A DNA stretch of 64,000 bases. Source: Nemertoderma westbladi. Lineage: Eukaryota > Xenacoelomorpha > Nemertodermatida > Nemertodermatidae. The stretch lies in assembly GCA_032718475.1 (NCBI GenBank), contig JAUCBJ010008829.1, forward strand, positions 62,001 to 126,000. The letters run 5' to 3'. The notes beneath the pieces are model-generated. The model was not told where the DNA came from. It did not search any database and saw only the letters and a program-made list of their open reading frames with translations. Position 1 is the stretch's first letter, and the number at the start of each line of letters is the position of its first letter. A program made the translations under genes and the position numbers. Positions 1 to 9,564 of the stretch are shown here, piece by piece.

Positions 1-1103
1 CCAGGGATCCGTGGAAGAATGGGGAGTCCGATCCCTGGGGATAAAGGGTTGTGCACGGGCGTCATGTCGTCCGTAATCCCCTGGCGCCCCGTCGTCCATT
101 AGTGGAGCCGAAGCCTTTGTAGGCGGAAGGTTGTAGGCGACCCCCACATCCCTCGGCTTAACCTCTGTCACGGTCCGAGAGTTCTCAAATAAACCCGAGG
201 GTTTCCTATCCGCCCAAAGGTTGTTGTTGTCCGACACAGCCGGGATTTCCACAACGCCACCATGGGATGTGCTGCATCCCAGCCATGGCCCGTTATGACC
301 GGGACTTCTACAATGCCACCCTGACATTGCAACGCATCCCGATCATAGTCCGTTACAACCGGGGTTGCCACAACGCCACCCTGATGTTGTGCCGCGTCCC
401 GAATCTCGCGTCCTTCTTCCTCCGATTTCGGTTCCGGCCTTGGGGAGGATGAAGCCATTGGCTGGGGGCCGCGTTGTGTACGTACCAGTACACTCTCCGA
501 CCCCATGACTGCCCGTACCTGTGTGACACCCGAGTTATCTGTTGCCGCCCACCGTTCCGTGTTTCCCTGAGGTGAGAGGGTGAACCCGAATGGTTCAGGT
601 CCGTCCGTCCCTTCACCCCTGACCGCGCCACTGTGACACGGTCTGGCATCCTCAGTTCCTAGATCCAACTCACCATCGAACTCCCGAAGCCGGCCCAAGA
701 GTCCTTCCTCACAGTCCTCCTTAGCTTCTTCCTCCCAGAGTCGCGCTTCGAATTCCACCTTTGCAGCCTCTGGTATCAGTTTTTCCAGCCCGCGTTCATC
801 GTAGACCTTCTGTTCTTCCAGTTTACGTTCCTCGGAGTTCCTCAATTCTCCCAGATTACGTTCCTGTTCCTGATGTATCCATCCTCGTTCCTTTATTGCC
901 CCCAACTGTTCCTTTCGGATCCGTTCCCGTTCGGCTTGAACTCGGAAGCCGATCATCCAAGCTCCATGTTTGGCAAGTCGTGCCACCGAACTCGCCGTGG
1001 TTTTAGCGCTACCGGTAGTGGAGGACGCCCGGCTGCGCCCATCTCTGGTATCGTTGATCGCCGGTTCCATTTTGCCAGAATCCCCACGGATGGTGTCCTC
1101 CAT
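1..1103 (-). pseudogene. Partial Gag-like coiled-coil protein, frameshifted
   Basis: The minus-strand frame starts at an ATG at 1103 and is open to a TGA at 168 (311 codons). A strongly charged Glu/Arg/Lys-rich coiled coil occupies about residues 55-140, and a low-complexity region follows. Residues about 235-290 hold a 20-residue repeat. In the third repeat one extra base (about 262-270) shifts the frame. In the shifted frame the repeat continues and stays open to the window edge at base 1, so the real protein was longer. The coiled coil resembles the Gag N-terminal region of BEL-D (54.7-56.1 kb) in style, but I see no zinc knuckle or enzyme domain here. Assignment to a retroelement Gag is inference. 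A diverged host coiled-coil protein is the alternative. Confidence 0.4.
230..412. repeat. 60-bp tandem repeat, about 3 units
   Basis: Three imperfect 60-bp units share the core caccctga/caccatgg and the spacing of ccgttataacc-like blocks. On the minus strand they encode a 20-residue peptide repeat containing GGVV/GGIV and PVVT/PVIT. The third unit carries a one-base insertion. Confidence 0.75.
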
Positions 1104-2156
1104 AGTTTGGTTGTATCCGGTTTGAATGTAAAAAAGGTTTTTGCAGACTATCTACCAGGCCAGCGTGTGGTTGCCTTCAATTCCCTATAAGGTTCGTGGA
1201 GTGTGTGGGGAGTGCAGTAGCCTGGTATGTGCTTGCCTTTTTTTTTAAAGAATAGGCCTATACGAGAGGGGTAGGGGGGGGGGGGGGTTATCCGGATGGT
1301 TTCCTTCCTTGGTCTAGAGATTGGGGAGCCCGTGATTCATTTTCACCATGACAAGGTTTAATTTTTTATTCAATTTCAATCAGACAGTAAAAATTCATGC
1401 GGATATTGCATTAATGATAATAATAAAATTACCGGTCCGGCCGGGACCAAAAAACATTTAATTAAATGGCATGACAGTTAGCTGTGGGATTCGTAGGCTA
1501 CTGAAGAATGAATCCCAGAACTATAGTTTATATACACCGAAATTCAACCAATATAAAAGGTGTTAATGGATTACCGAACAAACTGCACATTACTTCAACA
1601 GGCAAACAAGCAAACGAGCTATAATCAGTTTGACCCTTACGACAATGGAGTAACACAACTTCAACCATCCTAACATAGGCTATTATTAGCTACAACATTC
1701 AAAGTAATAATATCACAAAGCCAAGCCTTGAATACACCCCCCCCCCCCTCCCCCGAAAGGAATCCTCCAATCAAACTTACAAGAGAAATAATGGCCACAT
1801 GTTATCCTACAACTTTACGGAGGCTAATCGTGATTACATATCCAATATAATGGCTAAGTACGCCCACCCCAAGCAATACCCGAGTCTGCCCCAGGTAACA
1901 ATAACCGAGCTAAAAATAAACCCAATAATCAACTTACGGCCCACCAATAAAAATTACAACCCAATGGATGTCGTCACAGCCAATATACAGGTACGCACAC
2001 CAACAAAATCAATATAGAACAAGTCCTAAGCCTAAAATAATCACCCAATAAATGGATCAACATTACAGATTATATGCTGAGAAATAATGCACTAAATAAA
2101 TAATTAAAGACATAAATAAATTATATGCCGAAATAATACATCGCATCGAATAGGTA
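1104..2156. other. AT-rich non-coding stretch
   Basis: No recognisable gene. It contains a G13 run near 1274-1286, a C-rich run near 1737-1755 and, from about 2085, degenerate repeats of roughly 50 bp built from attacatag and aataatgca blocks. A 72-codon plus-strand frame at 1799-2017 shows no recognisable domain. Confidence 0.6.
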
Positions 2157-2243
2157 GATTACATAGGATAAATTCTGAGCCGAAATAACACACCGAATAG
2201 TCAGATTACATAGATAGATTACAAGCTAAAAATAGTGGTAATA
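2157..2243. repeat. 87-bp direct repeat, left copy
   Basis: Matches 4189-4275 base for base as far as I can read. It flanks the RTE-like LINE. It is either an unusually long target-site duplication or two units of the local degenerate repeat array. Confidence 0.8.
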
Positions 2244-4188
2244 CTACTAGGATCGGCATGCTGCATTGCAGCTGCATTTTTAAGAATGCTGTGCCGGCTT
2301 GTCAACAAAATTGCACCGCCACAACTCCCTATCACCCATGACATTTGCTAGATCATCCGCATCTTTAAGGCCAGTGTCCTTTAAGATGCGTCTCAAGAAT
2401 GTCATGGGCTGTCCACCATGCTTATTCACTCCATGAGGCTGCCAAAGTACAAGATTATGCACTGGCTGGTCCTCACGGCGAAAGCAATGTCCTGCAAAGC
2501 GGAGGCGATTTTGTTCTAGTGTCAAGCTTGGGGGAACCAATGAGACACCTCCAATGTTATATAGTGTCTGGTTGGAGATGTGTGCATTGTACTTGACACA
2601 ATGTACCCGGCGTAGCATTCTTGTGAATGTGCCATCCAGAGATTTGGTGTCCTCAGCAGTTAGAGCCCAGCATGGACTCCCGTAGAGGAGTACTGGAACT
2701 ACTGCTGCTCTAAATAATCGGACCTTAAGTTTCCGATTAATTCTAGGTGACTTCCAAATCCTGGAAAGCCTATTCAAGGCTGCCCATGCCTTTCCCTTAC
2801 GTATTCGAAGGTCCTCACCTGACTTCCGGATCCATGATCCCAGGTAACAGAAGTCGTCCACATGCTCAAGCATACCATCCTTTGAGCTTATGCTCATCCG
2901 ATCAGAGACTTGCTGAGGACTTTCAAAGTTAACTGTCAGAATTTTGGTCTTTCTGGAGTTAATAAAAAGACCAACACTAGAAGCAGCATGTTCTAATGAG
3001 CTGAGGAGCCGCTGGGCTCCCTCTAATGATTCTGAGAGTACTCCTAAGTCATCAGCAAAGTCTAGATCAGTTAGGTACTTGGCAGGATTTCCTCGACTTC
3101 TGGAGCCAGTAGGTGGAGTTATCATCACCCCATCATCATTATGACGATCTAAGGACATGCGTAGAACATAGTCAACCACAATAATGAACAAGAATGGTGC
3201 AAGCGTGTCTCCTTGGAGTACGCCCCATAACACTTCAAATGGTTCTGTGTCACCGTCAACAGTAGACACAAATGTTGTCGAACCATCGTATACTGATCTG
3301 ATTGCTGCAATAATTTCATCAGGAATCCCATATAATGAAAGTATGCTGAACATACGTGAGCGAGAGACTGAATCAAAGGCCTTGAAGAAGTCAACAAAGA
3401 TAACAGCCAGATGCCTGTCTTTCTTTTTTGATAACTCTTCAATTATCCTTCTAAGTGCCAAAATGGGCTCCATGGTCCCACGACCTTTACGGAACCCATT
3501 CTGATTTCCACGTAGCAGTCTCTCAATGGGATCCCTGATGCGATTTAATAGAATTCTATTGTATAGTTTTGCAGCAATCGAGATCAATGAGATTCCCCGA
3601 AAAGAACCATAGAGTGTTAGGTTGCCCTTCTTGGGGACTGGCACCAACTTATTTGTTTTCATTTCTTGTGGGACTCTTGTTGTACGGTACATGTCTACTA
3701 TGATGGGATAGATGAGCTTTAAACACTCAGGTATTTTAAAGACCTCAGGGGGAACACCATCTACTCCACTGGCACGATTGGTCTTAATGCTCTTTGCAGC
3801 AGCCTTCACTTCTGCAAAGGAGATATCGCCAATGGGAATATCTGGGAGTACAGACTCAGACACTTTTACTTCTATAAAGTTATCAGGCAATACCCTGTCA
3901 TTATTGAGGAGCTTTTCAAAGTGGGCTTTCCAACCATTGAGGCGATCGGCTGGTGATTCAGCCTTAACCTTGGTGGTTGGTTGGCTTTTCCGCCCAGTAA
4001 GCAGATTGATCGATTTCCATGCCTGGGATGATTGCCTGCTGTCGTCAGCATCATTGATGGCATCAACCTGTTGGTTTATTAGCTCCTGTAGATTAACAGA
4101 GTACTGCCTGTTCAGGGACCTAGATGCAGCTTTAACTGCATTCTTGGCCGCTGTAGTCTGTTTGAGTCGGGACTCTTTCTGTGCCTTA
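2244..4188 (-). mobile_element. 5'-truncated RTE-like non-LTR retrotransposon (LINE-1 of this window)
   Basis: The insertion lies exactly between the two 87-bp direct repeats. It holds one long minus-strand reading frame and only about 35 bp of 3' untranslated sequence, which ends in a short trinucleotide-like tail (read on the minus strand, gatcctagtagt). A very short 3' UTR with a simple-repeat tail is typical of RTE-type LINEs. The endonuclease and the N-terminal RT region are missing, so the copy is 5'-truncated. Clade assignment rests on motif style only. Confidence 0.75.
2280..4188 (-). pseudogene. LINE reverse transcriptase ORF, 5'-truncated
   Basis: The frame is open without a stop from the 4188 breakpoint to a TAA at 2280 (about 636 codons). 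The first methionine-like start is internal (TTG near 3890), so the true start is lost. Reading in order: a thumb/linker region, RT motifs with VIFVDFFKAFDS (motif A), LQGDTLAPFLF (motif B) and LDFADD (motif C, the catalytic double Asp), then CYLGSWIRKSG, VLLYGSPCWALT and a C-terminal FAGHCFRR...LVLW block. That architecture fits RTE and related LINEs. The AP-endonuclease domain expected upstream is absent. The RT part is uninterrupted, so the insertion is probably fairly recent. Confidence 0.85.
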
Positions 4189-4275
4189 GATTACATAGGA
4201 TAAATTCTGAGCCGAAATAACACACCGAATAGTCAGATTACATAGATAGATTACAAGCTAAAAATAGTGGTAATA
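4189..4275. repeat. 87-bp direct repeat, right copy
   Basis: Second copy of 2157-2243. It is followed by a gtagtattagtagtaat stretch, and AT-rich sequence with no gene runs to about 4387. Confidence 0.8.
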
Positions 4276-4387
4276 GTAGTATTAGTAGTAATAAATAGAT
4301 AAGACACAAAGCAAATCACATGTTAAAAATAATGCATTAAATAAATAGTATGAATATCAGGCTAAAAAACTAATTTCCCCGTGGAGT

Positions 4388-4603
4388 CTACTTTGGGCGG
4401 CCGTTCGTCTTAACAAATAATTTACACTTCTTAGAAATAGCATAATTAATTAATAATCGTAATGCAACAACTTGTTCAGTACACCCACGGTTCTTTCTAC
4501 CACCCGCTTGACAGCTGTCAATATTGACCCATCTAAGCAGCCTAGAGTTTATAAGCATATCATAAATCTTACCAAATGAGTCAACAATACTAATACCACG
4601 GTC
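4388..4603 (-). pseudogene. LINE-3 RT fragment, downstream part of a split copy
   Basis: The minus-strand translation (…YDMLINSRLLRWVNID, CQAGGRKNRGC, ALRLLINYAISKK…) matches the LINE-3 RT at about 33,600-33,750 (FDILIYNRLKYWINLD, CQAGAQKGRGC). It picks up where the fragment at 7389-8452 stops, because RGISI here follows CSNYR there. The two pieces are therefore one old copy split by LINE-2. The homology ends near 4410. Confidence 0.8.
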
Positions 4604-4757
4604 AAGTTCAAGTTCAAGTTTATTATATTTCATTCTCCTACTGCATAGTACATAGATACTTTAACAAACAAGAACCATAATAAAAATAAATCAACATAAA
4701 GCCCCACCCTTGCTGATAGCAGAGCTAGTGCTGCGAGGGTGGACACTTTTTACAGTA

Positions 4758-4796
<39 letters not shown>
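4758..4796. repeat. Homopolymer G39 tract
   Basis: 39 consecutive G on the plus strand, inside the 3' untranslated part of LINE-2, where it would be poly-C in the element RNA. Its true length may be unreliable because such runs are hard to sequence. Confidence 0.9.
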
Positions 4797-5069
4797 CGTG
4801 CTATTTGCTTATAATTTTAATTTTGAATAATTTAGAAATATATTGTAAAACTTAAATCTTCAGTAACCATCTATTTTTCACCTCGGGTAATAAAGAGCAA
4901 GAGACAATATTAAAGAAAGAAAATAAAAATTGTTGAAACAAACAGAGAATAACCATTACAAGAAAAGAAAGTGGTGGAAGATCGAAATATAAGAACGAAC
5001 AGTAGGTATAAAAAATGTGACTAAGAGGATATTCAAATGTTTATTAGGAAAATATTTTAGACCGAGCTG

Positions 5070-6290
5070 TTATAAATTTGAAAAAATTGACCTTTTTAGA
5101 GCAGATGAAAATTTGTTTTTTGATTTTTTTGAACGAATGTCGAGTGGCACCGAGTTCCAAATGACAGGACCTCGAAAACTCAGGGATCGTTGGGAAGAGC
5201 TAAGATTAAAAAGAGGAGTTGTGAAGTCGCCACGAACAGAAGAACGAGTATAGTAGTTGTGTACAGTAGATTGTTTAGTGAATAGTTTACCAAGAGTCGA
5301 AGAAGGACATATAGTTTCGGAGTTAATATCGTACATGAATTTTGCGACGGAGTGTTCGTATAGTTTGTTAATGGGTAGTATATTCAGTTTTTTGTAAAGC
5401 GGCAAGGAAGATGATCGATAGTGGGAAAATGTTATACAACGTAGGAGTTTATTAACTTTGATTCGTAAAGGTTTAAGTATTGTTGAATATGTATTACCCC
5501 ACAAGATAATTCCGTAGTTAATGTATGGATGTACTAAAGAAAAGTATAAGGTTTTAAGAATATTTAGAGGAAATACATGGCGCAGTTTGTAAAAAATTCC
5601 GGAAGATTTAGATATTTTTTTCAGAATATAATTAATGTGTGTTTTCCAGGTTAGTTTTGAATCGACCCATATCCCCAGTAATTTAGTGCTATCGGTTAAA
5701 TTTATTTGGGTGTTATCTATTTTTATTTGTGGTACAGAATTGGAGGTCGTTAGGGTACTGTTTGTAAAAATAGTATATTCCGTTTTTTTTAAATTTAGTA
5801 AAAGTTTGTTATCAGTTAACCAGTTATTTAGTTTTGAAAGTTCATTGTTCGTGCTGTTGAGTAGGTAGTGAATGTTAGAATGTGAGTTTAACAGAGTTGT
5901 ATCGTCAGCAAAGAGTGTCGAAAGTAACTTGGTAACATTCGGTAGGTCGTTGATAAAAATAAGAAAGAGAGTCGGGGACAGGACCGAACCTTGGGGGACA
6001 CCGCAAGACAGTGGTAGGAGGGAAGAGTTCTGACCATCTATTGTAACAAATTGATAGCGGTCGGTTAAAAATTTTTTAAAAGATTTAATGGGGTGCCTCT
6101 GACACCATAGGCCTCCAGCTTCTTTAGTAGTATACTGTGGTAATTCTCGTGTAATTCTTAGGTTTATTAAAGATGCAGTTGAATTTTTGCAGAACAATGA
6201 AAGTTGCACGGTGGTCGCAATTCCCGATTTTACAGTTAAAGGTTCCAGCGTTTGAGACAGAAGTAGTAATGTTTGTGATAATGTGGTCAA
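5070..6290 (-). pseudogene. LINE-2 reverse transcriptase, internally deleted
   Basis: The minus-strand frame carries the C-terminal two thirds of a CR1/Jockey-type RT: SFKKFLTDRYQFV, CGVPQGSVLSP (motif B), TLFADDTTLL (motif C), KLLGIWVDSKLTWKTHI, and a connection domain to the TAA at 5070. The fingers and motif A (usually DLSKAFDT) are missing. The endonuclease frame runs into this frame at about 6124-6170 with a frame change. An internal deletion of several hundred bases plus a frameshift therefore separates the two halves. Not functional as it stands. Confidence 0.85.
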
Positions 6291-7308
6291 GTAATGTTTC
6301 GGAATTACGTTTAGGGTCGATTCGAGTAGGGTGGTTGAGTATTTGTAAGAATCCGTAGGAGTTGAGTAAATTAATGTATTCTTTCTGGGTATTATTGTTG
6401 CTAGTTTTCAGTAAGTCAATGTTGATATCTCCAGTAATAATAGTGTCACAGTTATTATTAGTAAGTTTAGTAAGATTAGTATTAAGTAACGTATTGAAGT
6501 CGGTCGGTTTAATCGCGTCAGTGCGGTAGATAGTGCCTACGATAAGAGATTTAGTACCAGGTCTAGCAATTCTAATCCATGAGTTCTCGAGCCCCGGAAT
6601 TTGGAACTCGGGACACTCAGACATTTGTAAAGACTCGCTCACGTAGATAGCGGTGCCACCACGCCTTGTATTTCCAGTCTGGCGATTAGTAAGAATCGGA
6701 CGGTCGTGGTAGCCATTGAATTTAAAAAGATCTAACGGGGTATCACAGTTAAAAAAAGTTTCAGTAAAGGTTAAAATGTCGAATTTAAAGCTTAAGGTAT
6801 CAAGAAAAGTGCTAATGGCACCGTAATTAAAGGGTAAGCTACAGCAATTTAAGTGTAGAACAGAAAAAGAGTCTTTATAGTTAGAGGAAGAAAACTCAGA
6901 CTGGAAATATTCGGCAGTGAGCGACCCCTTATCAAAAGCTAATTTGGTGACGTTTTGATCGGGGTCAATGTTTGAAAAAGTTTGGTTGAAGTTTTGGGAC
7001 TCACTATCTAGTGGTGTTTGTGGATATGTATTATTATTTGAGAATATGTCTTCATCTTGATTAGATATGTTAGAGAACGGAAATGTAGCAATTTGACAGG
7101 AAATACACAAACAATTGTTGACGTTTTGGGACTGAAAATCTGAAGTGTTTAAATGTGAACCGCATTGGAGGTGAAAAATTGACTGGCATAAAGAACACGA
7201 AAAATGGCAATCAGCTGCCGAAATAGTGGAAAAGCAAAAAGCACAGTTAATGGGGACAGATGTGCAGGGGGATTGAATACTCGTATTGTTGGCGGATACC
7301 TTTACCAA
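6124..7308 (-). pseudogene. LINE-2 PHD-finger plus AP-type endonuclease
   Basis: The first ~60 residues hold a Cys/His cluster of PHD type (CAFC…CSLC…H-x2-C…C-x2-C). A Ser/Asn-rich linker follows, then an endonuclease/exonuclease/phosphatase domain. Recognisable blocks are LHLNCCSLP, TETFF, RRGGTAIYV, GDINIDLL, LLDHIITN and CDHRATF, which supply the catalytic Asn, Glu, Asp and His. This domain nicks the target DNA in LINE retrotransposition. The frame has no ATG at its 5' end and its 3' end is fused to a different RT frame after a deletion. Confidence 0.8.
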
Positions 7309-7388
7309 TGGCCGGGCCTACAATAGGACAGTTACTGGCAATAGTGCGAAAAATACCCTCGCCCCCTTCGATATAATCCTCGCCCCCT

Positions 7389-8452
7389 ACGGTAATTACT
7401 GCAGTCCATGCGTGACCCACTATTCTTATAAAGCACAAACAGTTTACTGTAACACCATGCTGGGGGGAATCGTTCATACTCAAATATTACATTGAATATT
7501 GATAACATAAAAATTAACCAAGATCCTGGAAGTTTGCATATTAACCCTAAACTACTGCCCCAATACGCTTTATTAACCTTAATATCAGCTAGAGTATCAG
7601 CAAGCTCGCGTGGAGTAAACTTATCGTCTAGTTCCGGTATATACGGCGCCGATTCAAACTCAGGATCGATTCCAGCGCTTAGCGGAACGGCGCTTGTGGG
7701 ATTTAGTAGAGATTCAAAGTGAGCTTTAAACTGGCTAGGGGGCGGTTGGTCCTGAGCAAGATTATCGTTACCGTCGTACAGGTGGCCCTTCCAGTTTATT
7801 GCCCGCCATATCTGTTTAGGATCATTACCTTCGAGAATGGTTTCCCACCTAGTATATTTGTTGCGTTTATCGAATCTAGTGTTGCAGCCCAGATTGCAAG
7901 GTATTCTAGAACTGGAGGCGATAAGGTTATTTATATCCTTCAGCGTGGTATCTACATCCTCCGGCGATAGACCGACCAGGAGCAGAGGTTTGACTTCCTC
8001 CATTACATTGTGGAACTTGACACAATCGACGTTCGAGTTGTGTGTACTGTTCCCAAGACCAGATTTTGTTTGGTTACCGGAAACGCCCAGGCGTGCTGAG
8101 CAGTTCTTTAGGTCACTAACTGGGACCTGCAAACCGCAATCTACGTCGAGCAGTAGTGTGGCGTGGTCTGATCCGGTTACGGACTGGTCGACTTCCCAGC
8201 GAGAGATACAGTTTAGAATAGGCCCCTTCGCTACACCTATATTGATTTCTGAAACCCATTTATTTCCCATCCTGTATGAAAGATTTCCTCCTAACTGTTT
8301 ACCTTTGTATTCGAGATGGTTTAAAATAAGAGAATTTGTAGATTTACAGATAGCAATCACGTCCTTCCCGTGGCGGTTTACATCTCGGTCGACTATGTTT
8401 CTGTAAGGCACATCTAGGTGAGGCAAAGCGTCGCCAACTCGAGCGTTAAGAT
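7389..8452 (-). pseudogene. LINE-3 endonuclease C-terminus and RT N-terminus
   Basis: The minus-strand frame begins at DLNARVG, the endonuclease GD-N block without its first residues. It includes KWVSEINIG and VTGSDHATLLLD (the catalytic SDH), then a linker with RWETILEGNDPK. It ends in the RT start (FTPRELADTLADIKVNKA, SRMDCSNYR). Every block lines up with the LINE-3 copy at 32.4-33.6 kb. The copy is 5'-truncated near 8452 and interrupted at 7388 by LINE-2. The plus strand here is not coding. Confidence 0.85.
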
Positions 8453-8687
8453 CCCTTATGGTTAGATCCCTTATAAGAATCATAAGATCCCTTATGATTC
8501 CTTAGGTTTCTGGTCCGCGGCGCAGTATACCGCGACGAGGTTTCTCAGCTGTTCCTTGTTCATTTTTCCAACTTGGCTGCTGGATAATACACATTTATCG
8601 TCAATACCTGTTAGGTTAGGATCAATATTTTGCTCCATCTTCGGTATAGCTGTATTATACAGTAGTTTTGGACAGCATTAACCTTGG
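8453..8687. other. Junction between LINE-3 and BEL-D, with short repeats
   Basis: Contains four copies of a gatccctta-like motif in about 50 bp (8450-8497). A short minus-strand frame at 8492-8638 (48 codons, ATG start, charged C-terminus with NKEQLRNLV) could be the start of a LINE ORF1 or Gag-like protein, but there is too little to call. Confidence 0.4.
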
Positions 8688-9153
8688 GTGAGTGATAGTA
8701 GTATACATGCAAAGCAATGGAGAGAGTGGGAAGCCGAGTTACATCTATTGAAAAATATAGATGTACCCCACTCCTACTTTCCGAATCAGCTGGCTTTTCC
8801 AGCTGATCTGGAATTGCACCTATTCAGTGACGCAAGTGACACCGGCTTTGGTATGGTAGCCTACCTTCACCGTGAGGTAAGTCAGGATAATTTTGAGACG
8901 GCCTTTGTGACTTCTAGATCAAAGACAATGCTGGTCAAATACATGACTGTCCTTCGTGCAGAGTTGCAGGCGGCAGTAGTCTCGATCGAGGTAAGTAAGC
9001 AGATAATAGAGGAGTTAGACACGACCTTGACATTATTTTATTGGACAGATGCATCCTTAGTGTTAGTGTATATTGCAGCCGACAATATTGCACTAAAGAC
9101 ATTTGTAGCCAACAGACGCGCTCAGATCGTCAACTTCTCGTAGAAGGAACAAT
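8688..9153 (+). pseudogene. BEL-type RNase H fragment (BEL-D, inverted copy)
   Basis: The plus-strand frame of about 151 residues matches the RT/RNase H junction and RNase H domain of BEL/Pao Pol: W-REWEAELHLLKNIDVPHSYF, LHLFSDASDTGFGMVAYL (first catalytic Asp), RAELQAAVVS (Glu) and FYWTDASLVLVYI (Asp). It stops as the sequence enters the palindrome. About 218 bp of it (8937-9154) is the inverted counterpart of 9188-9237 plus 52690-52858. It represents one arm of a fold-back inside BEL-D, not an independent gene. Confidence 0.85.
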
Positions 9154-9237
9154 GGAGACATTGTCCGGGAGTGTTAAACCCGGCTGACATTGTTCCTTCG
9201 TCGAGAAGTCGACGATCTGAGCGCGTCTGTTGGCTAC
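9105..9237. repeat. Palindrome: 50-bp arms with a 33-bp spacer
   Basis: 9105-9154 and 9188-9237 are reverse complements with a few mismatches. The pairing continues beyond the Gypsy-1 insertion: the sequence at 52690-52858 is the reverse complement of 8937-9104. The original arms were therefore about 218 bp. Confidence 0.9.
9233..9237. repeat. Gypsy-1 target-site duplication (gctac), left
   Basis: gctac immediately before the 5' LTR. The same five bases follow the 3' LTR at 52685-52689. Confidence 0.85.
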
Positions 9238-9384
9238 TGTAATATTCATACTGTATTATTGTATATTGTGTGGTGGTGGTGGTTGTCTATTGTGTGTGCG
9301 ATACATATATATATATGACCCTACCTACCAGTACTGATATATTCCTTATTATACTGATCTAAGCCTACATCCAACTTCACAACA
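9238..9384 (+). repeat. Gypsy-1 5' LTR
   Basis: 147 bp, TG…CA ends, with an internal GT-rich tract and a (ta)n tract. It corresponds to 24978-24993 joined to 52554-52684 and differs by a few substitutions and (ta)n length. Very short LTRs of this size occur in some Gypsy lineages. Confidence 0.85.
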
Positions 9385-9401
9385 TGGCGCTGCGAGAAGG
9401 G
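9385..9401 (+). promoter_or_regulatory. Gypsy-1 primer-binding site (putative)
   Basis: TGGCGCTGCGAGAAGGG follows the LTR CA end directly. A TGG start at this position is the hallmark of a tRNA 3'-end primer site. I cannot name the tRNA. Confidence 0.6.
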
Positions 9402-9492
9402 TAAGAAAATAAGATTAGAGGTATAAATAAAACTGTCGGCCGACCGTACCTTAAAATAATTAATTATTTGCTGATCCATAAATACTGAAATA

Positions 9493-9564
9493 ATGTCGAC
9501 GACAGCAGTACAAATGGCCAGACGACGACATGGGGGATTCAAGGCGAATTTAACCGGAAAATGA
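9493..9564 (+). CDS. Short upstream ORF overlapping the Gypsy-1 gag start
   Basis: An ATG at 9493 opens a 23-residue basic peptide frame ending in TGA at 9562-9564, which overlaps the gag ATG (9561) as ATGA. It may be the original gag N-terminus separated by a small frameshift, or a reinitiation arrangement. Nothing in the sequence decides between these. Confidence 0.3.
   Translation: MSTTAVQMARRRHGGFKANLTGK

Larger units (their letters stand above)
4604..7388 (-). mobile_element. LINE-2: CR1/Jockey-like non-LTR retrotransposon nested in LINE-3
   Basis: A minus-strand LINE with a PHD-type finger, an endonuclease and an RT, both broken. Its 3' end is a short (CTTGAA)n tail at about 4603-4622. 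The target appears duplicated as ACCGT: AATTACCGT precedes the 5' end and GACCGT follows the tail. Removing the element rejoins the LINE-3 reading frame around N-Y-R-G, which supports these borders. The 3' UTR contains a 39-base G run on the plus strand. Confidence 0.75.

Noticed and set aside
1799-2017. 72-codon ORF as a host gene
   Set aside because: AT-rich, no domain, no related copy in the window, and surrounded by low-complexity sequence.
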